Positions 40,576-48,501 of a DNA stretch of 48,501 nucleotides are shown one piece after another. Origin of the DNA: Pseudomonadota bacterium (GTDB lineage Bacteria > Pseudomonadota > Gammaproteobacteria > Xanthomonadales > Xanthomonadaceae); NCBI GenBank assembly GCA_023419315.1, contig JAEZYE010000041.1:1-48501 (forward strand), written 5' to 3'. The position numbers and the translations under genes are program-made. Each line of letters opens with the position of its first letter. Position 1 is the first letter of the stretch. The notes beneath the pieces are model-generated. The model was not told the origin of the DNA and did not search any database. It was given only the letters and a program-made list of their open reading frames with translations.

Positions 40576-41982
40576 TCAGGCGTTTCCAGCAGACTTGATA
40601 AGTGCTGCGTCGATGCGTTTCAAGGCTTCCTCGCGGCCGGCGAGGTAAACCGTCTGCGAGATGTCCGGGCTGACCTGCGTGCCGGTGATGGCCACGCGCA
40701 GGGGCTGCGCCACCTTGCCCATGCCGATCCCCAGCGCCGCCGCGGCTTCGTGCAGTGCGGCGGAGACCGACTCGACCGTCCACTCCGGCGCCTGGGCCAG
40801 GCGCGCGCGCGCTTCGGCCAGCGGCGACTGCGACGCAGCATTGAGGTGCTTGGCGACCGCCGCTTCGTCGTACGTCTCCAGCGGCTGGTACCAGACCGCC
40901 GCGCGCTCGGCCATTTCCTTCAGCGTCTGCGCGCGGTCACGCATCGCCACGACCACGTCCGCCGGCTGCGGACCGTTCGTGATGTCGAGGCCGAGTTGCT
41001 GCAGCTGATATGCCAGGTGCGGCGCGATCGAGGCCGGATCATCACTCTTGAAATAGTGCTGGTTGACCCAGCCGAGCTTGGCCATATCCAGGCGGGCAGC
41101 CTTGGAATTGACGTCCTCGACGGAGAAGAGATCGATCAGCTCCTGGCGACTGAAAATCTCCTGGTCACCATGCGACCAGCCCAGGCGCGCGAGGTAGTTG
41201 ATCAGCGCATGCGGCAGGTAGCCGGCCGCCTTGTATTGCATGACGTCGGCCGCGCCCGTGCGCTTGGACAGCTTCGCGCCCTGCTCGTCCAGGATCATCG
41301 GCATGTGCGCGAACTTCGGCACCGGCACGCCCAGCGCTTCGTAGATGTTGATCTGGCGCGGCGTGTTGTTGATGTGGTCATCGCCACGAATCACGTCGGT
41401 GATGCCCATGTCCATGTCGTCCACGACCACCGCGAAGTTGTAGGTCGGATAGCCGTCCGAACGGAAGATCACCAGATCGTCCAGTTCGCTGTTGCTGATC
41501 TCGATGCGCCCCTTGATGCGGTCATCGAACACGACGCTGCCCTCCAGCGGATTGCGGAAGCGGATGACGCGGTTCGGATCCTCGCGCAGCGGCAGACCGA
41601 GATCGCGCGCGCGGCCGTCGTAGCGCGGCTTCTGCTGCGCAGCCATCGCGGCTTCGCGCATGGCTTCGAGTTCTTCCTTGGTTTCGTAGGCGTAGTACGC
41701 CTTGCCCGCGGCGACGAGTTGCTCGGCCACTTCGCGATAACGGTCCAGCCGCCGGGTCTGGTAGATCGGGCCTTCGTCGTAGTCCAGGCCCAGCCAGTCC
41801 ATCGCTTCGAGGATGGCGTCGATGGCGGCCTGCGTGCTGCGCTCGCGATCGGTGTCTTCGATGCGGAGGATGAAGTCGCCGCCGCGATGGCGTGCTTCCA
41901 GCCAGCAGTAGAGCGCGGTGCGGGCACCGCCGATGTGCAGGTAGCCGGTGGGACTGGGAGCGAAGCGGGTGCGGCAGGTCAT
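40576..41982 (-). CDS. gltX: glutamyl-tRNA synthetase
   Basis: A 468-residue class I aminoacyl-tRNA synthetase charging tRNA-Glu. The HIGH-type motif is H-I-G-G at 16-19 (F-A-P-S-P-T-G-Y-L-H-I-G-G-A-R) and the KMSKS-type loop is K-L-S-K-R (Q-G-A-K-L-S-K-R-T-G-A). Length equals the bacterial discriminating type. A -10-like TAAAAT lies 29 bases before the ATG. It is divergent from lpxH (110 bases between) and followed by zur. Confidence 0.98.
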   Translation of the reverse strand: MTCRTRFAPSPTGYLHIGGARTALYCWLEARHRGGDFILRIEDTDRERSTQAAIDAILEAMDWLGLDYDEGPIYQTRRLDRYREVAEQLVAAGKAYYAYETKEELEAMREAAMAAQQKPRYDGRARDLGLPLREDPNRVIRFRNPLEGSVVFDDRIKGRIEISNSELDDLVIFRSDGYPTYNFAVVVDDMDMGITDVIRGDDHINNTPRQINIYEALGVPVPKFAHMPMILDEQGAKLSKRTGAADVMQYKAAGYLPHALINYLARLGWSHGDQEIFSRQELIDLFSVEDVNSKAARLDMAKLGWVNQHYFKSDDPASIAPHLAYQLQQLGLDITNGPQPADVVVAMRDRAQTLKEMAERAAVWYQPLETYDEAAVAKHLNAASQSPLAEARARLAQAPEWTVESVSAALHEAAAALGIGMGKVAQPLRVAITGTQVSPDISQTVYLAGREEALKRIDAALIKSAGNA

Positions 41983-42011
41983 GGGGCGACTCGTGTCTTT
42001 CGAATCCGGCG

Positions 42012-42017
42012 ATTTTA
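42012..42017 (-). promoter_or_regulatory. -10-like hexamer TAAAAT for gltX
   Basis: On the minus strand TAAAAT lies 29 bases before the gltX ATG, in an otherwise GC-rich region. No clear -35 box. Confidence 0.4.
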
Positions 42018-42080
42018 ACCCGCGGCACGAGGCCGCCGCCCCGATTGCGGACCTTGCCGGGCCCTGGGCGTCCGGGCGGC

Positions 42081-42086
42081 TATCAT
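42081..42086 (+). promoter_or_regulatory. -10-like hexamer TATCAT, leaderless spacing
   Basis: TATCAT ends six bases before the lpxH ATG at 42093, and no ribosome binding site is present between them. Confidence 0.5.
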
Positions 42087-42092
42087 TCGCGC

Positions 42093-42833
42093 ATGACCAC
42101 GCTCTTCATCTCCGATCTGCACCTGGACGCCGAACGGCCCGCCATCACCGAATTGTTCGGGGCGTTCATGCAGCGCGAAGGACGCCAGGCCGAAGCGATC
42201 TACATCCTGGGCGACCTGTTCGAGGCGTGGGTGGGCGATGACGACCCGTCGGAGGCCGGCGCCTACGTGGCCGGGCGCGTGCGGGAGGTCGTGGACGAAG
42301 GCGTCCCGGTGTATTTCATCCGCGGCAATCGCGACTTCCTGCTCGGCGAAGCGTTTGCGCGGCGTGCCGGCATGCGCATCCTTCCCGACCCGGCCGTCGC
42401 GGTGCTGTACGGCCGGCCGGTGCTGTTGATGCATGGCGATCTGCTGTGCACCGACGACACGGCCTATCAGGCGTTCCGCGCGCAGACACGCAATCCTGAT
42501 TGGCAGGCGCAGTTCCTGTCGCAACCGCTGGCCGCGCGGCTTGCATTCGCGGCACAGGCGCGCGCGGCGAGCCAGGCCCGCCAGCAGGGCATGATCAGCA
42601 ACGACCGCGCGCAGTTCGAAGTGGTCACCGATGTCTCGCCCGCCACCGTCGAAGCGACGTTGTCGCGCTACGGCATCGACACGCTGATCCACGGCCATAC
42701 GCATCGCCCCGCGGTGCATGAACTGCGCATCGGCGGGCATGCATGCCGGCGCGTGGTGCTCGGCGACTGGTACGAGCAGGGTTCGGTATTGCGGGTGGAC
42801 GCCGGGCGCATGGAGCTGCAGGCGCTGGGCTGA
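42093..42833 (+). CDS. lpxH: UDP-2,3-diacylglucosamine diphosphatase
   Basis: A 246-residue metallophosphoesterase that cleaves UDP-2,3-diacylglucosamine to lipid X in lipid A synthesis, at the inner membrane surface. All family motifs are visible: I-S-D-L-H-L (D8, H10), L-G-D-L-F-E-A-W-V-G-D-D (D41), I-R-G-N-R-D-F (N79), M-H-G-D-L-L-C-T-D-D and H-G-H-T-H-R-P. The frame is open upstream but similarity begins at ATG 42093, which also has the leaderless-type -10. It converges with the DUF455 gene. Confidence 0.97.
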   Translation: MTTLFISDLHLDAERPAITELFGAFMQREGRQAEAIYILGDLFEAWVGDDDPSEAGAYVAGRVREVVDEGVPVYFIRGNRDFLLGEAFARRAGMRILPDPAVAVLYGRPVLLMHGDLLCTDDTAYQAFRAQTRNPDWQAQFLSQPLAARLAFAAQARAASQARQQGMISNDRAQFEVVTDVSPATVEATLSRYGIDTLIHGHTHRPAVHELRIGGHACRRVVLGDWYEQGSVLRVDAGRMELQALG

Positions 42834-42859
42834 TTCGCGCTGGCGCAATCGCTGGAGCG

Positions 42860-43690
42860 TCAGCCCGCCCCCGGCGATGCGTCCTGTTCCTGCAAGGCGC
42901 GAAGCTCGTCTTCGTCGAACCCGGCCAGCAGGCGCGCCTGCAGATTGAACGGACCATGCAGGTAACCGCCTGCGTATTCCTTCAGCAATTGCCGGAAGCG
43001 CGCACGTGCATCCACGCCGGCCCGCTCGCAGTGCCAGTGATACCAGCGTGACCCGGCCGCCACATGCGACACCTCTTCCTCGAGGATGATCTCCAGGATG
43101 TCGGCGGTCGCGTCGTCGCCCAGTTCGCGCAACTTGACGATCATTCCCGGCGTCACATCCAGTCCACGCGCTTCCAGCACGCGCGGCACCAGCGCCATCC
43201 GCGCGAGTCCATCGTGCGCGGTCTTTTCGGTCATTTCCCACAGGCCGTTGTGCGCGTCGAAATCACCGTAGGCATGGCCGAACGCGCGCAGGCGATCCCG
43301 CAGCAGCACGAAGTGGCGCGATTCGTCCGCGGCCACGCTCACCCAGTCGGCGTAGAAGGCATTCGGCAGTCCACGAAAGCGGTAGACGGCATCCCACGCC
43401 AGATCGATGGCGTTGAGTTCGATGTGCGCAATCGCGTGGATGAAGGCCGCCCTGCCCTGCGCGCTGCCCAACCCACGACGAGGCAGTTCACGCGGGTGCA
43501 CGAGCACAGGCCGCGGCGGACGCCCCGGCATGCGGATGGGTTCGGGCGGCAGCGCATCGGGATCGATGTGGAGTTCCCCGCGCAGGAACGCAGCCGCGTA
43601 ACGCTGGGTGAGCGCCACCTTGTCATCGACATCGGCGGCGTCAAGACACGCGCGCGCCGCATCGAACAGGGAGGAGACCGCGTGATTCAT
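42860..43690 (-). CDS. DUF455 ferritin-like protein
   Basis: A 276-residue helical protein with a ferritin-like di-metal site: the Glu in H-I-E-L-N-A-I-D-L-A-W, E-x-x-H in A-D-E-S-R-H-F and E-x-x-H in L-E-E-E-V-S-H-V-A-A-G supply the carboxylate and His ligands expected for a di-iron four-helix bundle. The family (DUF455) has no settled function; an oxygenase or hydroxylase role would fit the site. It begins 46 bases after purF on the same strand, so it may be the last gene of that operon. AGG lies about 9 bases before the ATG. Confidence 0.92.
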   Translation of the reverse strand: MNHAVSSLFDAARACLDAADVDDKVALTQRYAAAFLRGELHIDPDALPPEPIRMPGRPPRPVLVHPRELPRRGLGSAQGRAAFIHAIAHIELNAIDLAWDAVYRFRGLPNAFYADWVSVAADESRHFVLLRDRLRAFGHAYGDFDAHNGLWEMTEKTAHDGLARMALVPRVLEARGLDVTPGMIVKLRELGDDATADILEIILEEEVSHVAAGSRWYHWHCERAGVDARARFRQLLKEYAGGYLHGPFNLQARLLAGFDEDELRALQEQDASPGAG

Positions 43691-43736
43691 GCCGGGACCT
43701 GCCGGACCGCACGCTCGGCGTGGCCCGGGCTGCGCT

Positions 43737-45206
43737 TCAGGAAGCGCGGCGCTTGCGCTTGGCTTCGTCCGAACGCATCTGCTCGATACGCTCGAAATAG
43801 CCGGCCTCGATGCCGGTGACGTACTTGCCGTCGAAGCACGACGAGTCGAACTGCGTCAGTTCCGGATTGCCTTCGCGCACCGCGACTTCCAGATCTTCCA
43901 GGTCCTGGTAGATCAGCCAGTCGCAGCCGAGCAGCTTTTCGATTTCCTCGACGCTGCGGCCATGCGCGACCAGTTCGTCCACCGCGGGCATGTCGATGCC
44001 GTAGATGTTCGGGAAACGCACCGGCGGCGCCGCCGAAGCGAGGTAGACCTTGCGCGCGCCGGCATCCCGCGCCATCTGCACGATCTGCTGCGATGTCGTG
44101 CCGCGGACGATGGAGTCGTCCACCAGCAGGACCACGCGATTGCGGAATTCCAGATGGATGGGATTGAGTTTGCGGCGCACCGATTTCACGCGCTCGGTCT
44201 GCCCCGGCATGATGAACGTGCGGCCGACATAGCGGTTCTTGATGAAGCCTTCGCGGTACTTCACGCCCAGCACGTTGGAAATTTCCAGCGCGGCATCCCG
44301 CGAGGTATCCGGAATCGGGATGATCGTGTCGATGTCGTGGTCCGGGCGCAGGCGCAGGATCTTCTCGCCCAGCTTCACGCCCATGCGCATGCGTGCCTTG
44401 TGCACCGACACGTTGTCGATCATCGAATCCGGACGGGCGAAGTACACGTATTCGAAGATGCAGGGCGCGTGCTGCTGCGGCGTGGCCACCACTTCGGAAA
44501 ACAGTTCGCCGCGTGCGGTGATCACCAGCGCTTCGCCGGGCTGCACGTCGCGCATGCGCTGGAAGCCGAGGATGTCGAGTGCGGCCGATTCGGACGCGAC
44601 GATGTACTCGAAGCCCTCGTTGTGCTCGCGCTTGCCCAGCACCAGCGGACGGATGCCGTTGGGATCGCGGAACGCCACCAGGCCCAGGCCGAGCACGACG
44701 CTGACCACGGCGTAGCCGCCACGCACGCGGCGATGCACGCCGGCCACCGCGCGGATGGCGGCCTCCGGCGTCAACGCGCGCTGCAGATCCAGTTCGTGCG
44801 CGAACACGTTCAGCAGCACTTCGCTGTCGGATTCGGTGTTGATGTTGCGGCGATCCTGCGCGAACACTTCCTGGCGCAGGGAATCGGTGTTGATGAGGTT
44901 GCCGTTGTGCGCCAGCGCAATGCCGTAGGGCGAGTTGACGTAGAACGGCTGCGCTTCGTCCATGCCTTCCGAACCGGCCGTGGGATACCGGCAATGGGCG
45001 ATTCCGACGCGGCCTTCCAGCACGCTCATTGCCTTGGCATTGAACACATCGCGGACCAGGCCGTTGTCCTTGTGCACGCGCAGGCGCGTGCCGTCTGCGG
45101 TGGCGATCCCGGCGGCGTCCTGCCCACGGTGTTGAAGGACGGTCAGCCCGTCATAGAGCTGGCCGGCAACGTTCTGGTTGCCGACGATACCGACGATGCC
45201 GCACAT
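43737..45206 (-). CDS. purF: amidophosphoribosyltransferase
   Basis: A 489-residue enzyme for the first committed step of purine synthesis, making phosphoribosylamine from PRPP and glutamine. The N-terminal glutaminase uses Cys2, exposed after Met removal (M-C-G-I-V-G-I-V-G); the PRPP loop is V-L-L-V-D-D-S-I-V-R-G-T-T. Length is normal. ATG 45206 is fixed by the catalytic Cys; the longer frame is noise. It lies 19 bases after cvpA. I see no PurR-type palindrome in the small gap. Confidence 0.98.
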   Translation of the reverse strand: MCGIVGIVGNQNVAGQLYDGLTVLQHRGQDAAGIATADGTRLRVHKDNGLVRDVFNAKAMSVLEGRVGIAHCRYPTAGSEGMDEAQPFYVNSPYGIALAHNGNLINTDSLRQEVFAQDRRNINTESDSEVLLNVFAHELDLQRALTPEAAIRAVAGVHRRVRGGYAVVSVVLGLGLVAFRDPNGIRPLVLGKREHNEGFEYIVASESAALDILGFQRMRDVQPGEALVITARGELFSEVVATPQQHAPCIFEYVYFARPDSMIDNVSVHKARMRMGVKLGEKILRLRPDHDIDTIIPIPDTSRDAALEISNVLGVKYREGFIKNRYVGRTFIMPGQTERVKSVRRKLNPIHLEFRNRVVLLVDDSIVRGTTSQQIVQMARDAGARKVYLASAAPPVRFPNIYGIDMPAVDELVAHGRSVEEIEKLLGCDWLIYQDLEDLEVAVREGNPELTQFDSSCFDGKYVTGIEAGYFERIEQMRSDEAKRKRRAS

Positions 45207-45225
45207 GGGGTGTTCTCCGGGTCGT

Positions 45226-45810
45226 TCAGTTCGGGACTTCGGGCGCTGCCGGCGCGCCGGTCTCATCGAGCGGCGGCGGCATGGCGGGGAGGCGCGCATT
45301 ATCGCCTGCCGGGCTGCCGTTTCCAAAGTCCAGTTCCTGCACGGTCCATTCCGGCAACCACGCGCTCAACCATTGCGCAGGCGGGCTCAACACCGGCATC
45401 AGCACGGAGTTCTGCCATGCCGGCTGGCGCGGCAGCTGCGTGAAGGCCATCAGTACGACCAGCACGCAGGCCACGAATGCGCCGCGCACCAGGCCGAGCG
45501 CGAGGCCGAGCATGCGATCCAGTGGCGACAACCCGATCGCCTTCACCAGCGTGCGCACCAGCCAGCCGATCAGGCCGACCACGATCATCACGCCGATGAA
45601 GCAGAGCGCGTAGCCGCCGAAGAGTTCGGTGGCATCCGGCGTGCGGCCTTCGGCAAGCCAGCCGGCCAGCGTCGCGCCGTAATGGAACGCGGCCCAGCCC
45701 GCCAGCAGCCACGCCAGCAGCGATGCCAGCGCGCCGATGAACCCGCGCATGAGCCCGAACAGCGCCGACACGCCGATCACGGCGGCCAGCACGATGTCGA
45801 TCATCGTCAT
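45226..45810 (-). CDS. cvpA: CvpA family membrane protein
   Basis: A 194-residue inner-membrane protein with four helices and the CvpA opening I-D-I-V-L-A-A-V-I-G-V-S-A-L-F-G-L-M-R-G-F. The middle (S-P-L-D-R-M-L-G-L-A-L-G-L-V-R-G) is the most conserved family stretch. The C-terminus is Pro/Asp-rich. CvpA is needed for colicin V production in E. coli and for envelope resistance elsewhere; its reaction is unknown. It lies between the SPOR gene (11 bases) and purF (19 bases), the standard order. Confidence 0.95.
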   Translation of the reverse strand: MTMIDIVLAAVIGVSALFGLMRGFIGALASLLAWLLAGWAAFHYGATLAGWLAEGRTPDATELFGGYALCFIGVMIVVGLIGWLVRTLVKAIGLSPLDRMLGLALGLVRGAFVACVLVVLMAFTQLPRQPAWQNSVLMPVLSPPAQWLSAWLPEWTVQELDFGNGSPAGDNARLPAMPPPLDETGAPAAPEVPN

Positions 45811-45821
45811 CCGTCAGCGCA

Positions 45822-46832
45822 TCACGGGTGCGGACGCACCATGCCGCTGATGCCGAACTTCGAAGCGACCTGCGCCTTCAATGCATCGGCTTCGGCGCGG
45901 CTGGCGACCGGACCCACGCGGACGCGGCTGAGCGTGCCCTTGTCGGTGCGCACCTGCTCGACGAACGCGCTGTAGCCGCCGGCGCGCACGCGGTCGCGCA
46001 AGGCATCGGCGTCGGCCGGATTGGAAAACGCACCGAGCTGGACAGCGAACCCGACGTTCGCGGCGGCCGGCTTGCTTGGCGCAGGCGCCTGCGGCTTGGG
46101 TTCGGTCCGCGCGGTCTGCTCCGGCGGGGCGGGTTTCGGTGCAGGTTCGGCCGGTTTCGGCGCCGCCGGCTTCGGTGCGGCCGTCGCCGGCGCAGTGGGT
46201 TCCGGCGGCAGCGGCTGGGTCGTCACGGCGGGCGTGCTGGCGACCGCTCGGGTGTCGCTGGCCGGTGCGGGAGCCGGTCCCGGCGTCGCGGGCTGCGTTG
46301 CGGCGCCGTCGACTGCGTTCAGCACGACGACCTGCGCTTTCACGTCCGAGCGCACCTTCACCGCTTCCAGGCGCACGGCCTCGGCGGTGGCCTGGTCCGC
46401 ATACGGTCCCACCCGCACGCGCCAGGCCGGACGGCCGTTGATGGTGGCCGCTTCGCTGTAACCCGGCAGACCGGCCTGTTTCAGTCGCGCGATGACCGCG
46501 TCGGCATCGGCGACGCTGGCGTAGGCGCCGAAGCTCACCGCGTAATTGCCTGCGGCGGTGCTGGCGGGCAACGCCGCCGGGCCTGAGGCGTCAGCGGCCT
46601 GTCCCGGCGCGGAATCCAGTCCGACGGCACCATTGGCCGGAACCTCGCTCGGCGCCACCAGCGGCAGCTCGCGCGTTTCGTACTGGCCCTCGGGCGCATC
46701 GGGGACTTTCAGGGGAATGTCGGATACGCCGCTGTCGGGGGCCGGTCCCTTGACCAGCATCGGCAGGAAGATGACGGCCAGGGCGACCAGGACGATTGCG
46801 CCGATAAGACGCTGTTTGAGGGCAGTATCCAT
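45822..46832 (-). CDS. SPOR-domain protein with two SPOR repeats (DedD-like)
   Basis: A 336-residue membrane-anchored periplasmic protein. One N-terminal helix (9-27), a first SPOR domain (about 93-165; Y-A-V-S-F-G-A-Y-A-S to W-R-V-R-V-G-P-Y), a long Pro/Ala/Thr/Lys linker (about 175-255) and a second SPOR domain (about 258-335; F-A-V-Q-L-G-A-F-S-N to S-R-V-R-V-G-P-V). SPOR domains bind glycan strands lacking stem peptides at the septum, so this is a cell-division protein in the position of E. coli dedD. The latter has one SPOR domain; the doubling here is a lineage feature. It lies 64 bases after folC. Confidence 0.93.
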   Translation of the reverse strand: MDTALKQRLIGAIVLVALAVIFLPMLVKGPAPDSGVSDIPLKVPDAPEGQYETRELPLVAPSEVPANGAVGLDSAPGQAADASGPAALPASTAAGNYAVSFGAYASVADADAVIARLKQAGLPGYSEAATINGRPAWRVRVGPYADQATAEAVRLEAVKVRSDVKAQVVVLNAVDGAATQPATPGPAPAPASDTRAVASTPAVTTQPLPPEPTAPATAAPKPAAPKPAEPAPKPAPPEQTARTEPKPQAPAPSKPAAANVGFAVQLGAFSNPADADALRDRVRAGGYSAFVEQVRTDKGTLSRVRVGPVASRAEADALKAQVASKFGISGMVRPHP

Positions 46833-46896
46833 CAGTACCTTGGGCGGCGTGGCGGGGTGCCGCGGCGATTATACGGAGGCGTTCGCGTGCGAACTG

Positions 46897-48168
46897 TCAT
46901 TCGGATGAATGCAGCCAGCGCAACGCTTCGGCTGCGGTGTGGAATGAGCCGAACACCAGGATTCGGCTTGGGTCACCGGAGCGGATTGCAGCATCGAGTG
47001 CCTCCGCCACCGTGCGATGCACGCTGGCCGATGCCGCCGATGTTCCGGCCAATCGCTGCAACAACGCGTCCGCCGACTGACCGCGCGGCGAATCGGGTTC
47101 CAGTCCCGCCAGATGCCATTGCGCGGGGATGCCGTCGAACGCGGCCACCACGCCGGCCGCATCCTTGTCGGCCAGCGCGGCGAACACGATCCGCGTCGCC
47201 TGCGGCGCCTGCGCACGCAACCAGCCGGCGAGTTCGCGCGCTGCCTGCGGGTTGTGCCCGACATCCACGACCAGTTCCACGCCGTCACGCACGAACGGTT
47301 GCAGGCGACCGGCCAGACGCGTGGCGGCGATGCCGGGCGCGAATGCGTGGTCGGGCGGCGGCGTTTCCAGCGCGCGCAACGCGGCGATGGCCGCAGCGGC
47401 GTTGTTGCGCTGGACCGGCGCGGCGAGCGCGGGCAGCGGCAGTTCCAGTTCCGCGCCGACCTCGCGCCAGCGCCAGTGCTGCGCGTCGATAGCGTCGTGG
47501 AAAAAATCGCTGCCCAGGCGCAGTGCATTGGCTCCGATGGCATAGGCATGGCGCAACACGCTGGACGGCGAGTCGATTTCGCCCAGCACCAGTGGCTTCC
47601 ACGCGCGTGCAATGCCGGCTTTCTCCACGCCGATGCTCTCGCGATCCGGGCCAAGCCAATCGGTGTGATCGATATCGACGGTCGTGATCACCGCGACATC
47701 CGGATCCACCACGTTGACCGCATCCAGCCGCCCGCCCAGTCCGACCTCCAGTACGGCCAGATCAAGCTGCGCGCGCTCGAACAGATGCAGCGCCGCCAGC
47801 GTGCCGAATTCGAAATACGTCAGCGCGGTGTCGCCGCGCGCACGTTCCACCGCCGCGAAGGCTTCGATCAGCGGCTCATCGGCGACATCGTCGCCGTCGA
47901 TGCGAACGCGCTCGTTGTAGCGCAGCAGGTGCGGTGATGTGTAGGCACCGACACGCCAGCCGGCCGCGCGCGCAATCGCTTCGATGAAAGCCACCGTCGA
48001 TCCCTTGCCATTGGTGCCGCCGACCGTGATGACCTGCGCCGCCGGCTTTCCCAGCCCCATGGCGGTGGCGACGACGCGCACGCGATCGAGGCCGAGCGCG
48101 ATGTTGCGCGGATGTTGCCGCTCGATGTAAGCGAGCCAGTCGTCGAGCGTGTTCAGGGAATCAGGCAT
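46897..48168 (-). CDS. folC: dihydrofolate/folylpolyglutamate synthase
   Basis: A 423-residue bifunctional enzyme that makes dihydrofolate and adds glutamates to folates. The ATP loop is G-T-N-G-K-G-S-T at 51-58, followed by the Mur-ligase-type core: Y-T-S-P-H-L-L-R-Y-N-E-R, T-Y-F-E-F-G-T-L-A-A, E-V-G-L-G-G-R-L-D-A and T-T-V-D-I-D-H-T-D-W-L-G. The C-terminal domain includes V-D-V-G-H-N-P-Q-A-A. Length is normal. In E. coli the gene order is accD-folC-dedD-cvpA-purF; here accD is not immediately upstream, since the next gene is an unknown one. Confidence 0.97.
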   Translation of the reverse strand: MPDSLNTLDDWLAYIERQHPRNIALGLDRVRVVATAMGLGKPAAQVITVGGTNGKGSTVAFIEAIARAAGWRVGAYTSPHLLRYNERVRIDGDDVADEPLIEAFAAVERARGDTALTYFEFGTLAALHLFERAQLDLAVLEVGLGGRLDAVNVVDPDVAVITTVDIDHTDWLGPDRESIGVEKAGIARAWKPLVLGEIDSPSSVLRHAYAIGANALRLGSDFFHDAIDAQHWRWREVGAELELPLPALAAPVQRNNAAAAIAALRALETPPPDHAFAPGIAATRLAGRLQPFVRDGVELVVDVGHNPQAARELAGWLRAQAPQATRIVFAALADKDAAGVVAAFDGIPAQWHLAGLEPDSPRGQSADALLQRLAGTSAASASVHRTVAEALDAAIRSGDPSRILVFGSFHTAAEALRWLHSSE

Positions 48169-48332
48169 GGATCGTCACCGCAGGGAAGCGCCGGGAAGAA
48201 CCATCGGTCGCCCTTGACGACCTCCTTCACCGAACGCGGAAGCGGGATCGTAGAACGCGGAGGGGGGCGGCGGTAGAGCATCGAGCGCCGTCGGCATCCG
48301 GCGCGCAGCGCAGTGGCCTGTTCCGCGACGGC

Positions 48333-48501
48333 TCAACCCGCAGGTTCGGGCGGTGGCGGCGCCGGTGGTGGAGGCGGCGGCAGACTCCGCTGTCGCGGGA
48401 ACTGCTCGCGCAGCATCGTTTCGAACTCCACGCAGCGCGATTGCGGAACCGCATCGCACTGGTACCGCTGAATCCAGAACGCCTGCGCGCCGTCGGTCAC
48501 C
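48333..48501 (-). CDS. C-terminal part of an unknown protein, cut by the window edge
   Basis: An open frame enters from the right edge and stops at 48335-48333. The 56 visible residues begin T-D-G-A-Q-A-F-W-I-Q-R-Y-Q-C-D-A-V-P, with a second Cys in S-R-C-V-E-F-E-T-M-L-R-E-Q-F, and end in a Pro-rich tail. Codon use is GC-rich and fits a real gene. It is on the same strand as folC, 164 bases upstream, and could be the gene before it in the transcript. No family recognised. Confidence 0.6.
   Translation of the reverse strand, partial: VTDGAQAFWIQRYQCDAVPQSRCVEFETMLREQFPRQRSLPPPPPPAPPPPEPAG

Noticed and set aside
40402..45443. Long plus-strand open frames opposite gltX and purF
   Set aside because: Both are complementary to certain enzymes with intact active sites and have no protein-like sequence of their own.

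Overview
The window is a contiguous chromosomal piece of a high-GC gammaproteobacterium, most likely of the family Lysobacteraceae/Xanthomonadaceae. The grounds are the very GC-rich codon choice, the folC-SPOR-cvpA-purF gene order, the HutF branch of histidine breakdown, a Ku/LigD end-joining pair, several c-di-GMP enzymes and many small conserved proteins of the kind found in Lysobacter-like genomes. I see no rRNA, tRNA, insertion sequence, integrase, prophage or CRISPR array. The window reads as ordinary, densely packed backbone with small lineage-specific islands.

Layout. 1-6540: an edge-truncated putative lipoprotein gene, an EamA transporter, a GAF-GGDEF cyclase, the pseudouridine synthase RluF, a PAS-GGDEF-EAL protein and an MliC-like lipoprotein. 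6615-10524: non-homologous end joining (LigD, a small unknown protein on the other strand, Ku). 10716-14735: a small unknown protein, the RNA helicase DeaD, an ECF sigma factor followed by a membrane protein, and an S4 RNA-binding protein. 14754-18395 (all minus): a periplasmic ClpP-like lipoprotein, a MAPEG protein, a coupled MoaD-like/BNR-repeat pair, and an OmpA-like lipoprotein. 18396-25424: a gap with long-range inverted repeats, a possible 46-residue leader ORF overlapping a CHASE-PAS-GGDEF-EAL protein, a second EamA transporter, small DUF1801, SpoIIAA-like and DUF1428 proteins, and a secreted protein preceded by two Pho-box-like sites. 25467-36818: a secreted six-hairpin glycosidase-like protein, histidine utilization genes hutU, hutF and hutI split by a ThuA-like protein, an NTF2-like protein, an NPP-type phosphodiesterase and the alkylation repair pair ada/alkA-ogt. 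36891-41982: ribosomal protein THX, then a zinc block (MerC-domain protein and a ZnuD-like TonB receptor diverging around a Zur operator, then zur itself downstream of gltX). 42093-48501: lpxH, a DUF455 ferritin-like protein, the purF-cvpA-SPOR-folC block and an edge-truncated unknown gene.

How the genes work together. Three themes stand out. Genome maintenance: Ku and LigD for double-strand breaks; an Ada-type sensor fused to the AlkA glycosylase and translationally coupled to Ogt for alkylation damage. Signalling: three GGDEF proteins, two of them also carrying complete EAL active sites. Zinc homeostasis: an outer-membrane receptor with Glu/His-rich insertions and a small MerC-type membrane protein that appear to share one Zur-controlled intergenic region. 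The most promising less-described units are the Zur-controlled merC-like/receptor pair, the MoaD-like/BNR pair, and the secreted protein behind two Pho-box-like sites. Four genes carry a -10-like hexamer 6-7 bases before the ATG, which suggests leaderless transcripts.
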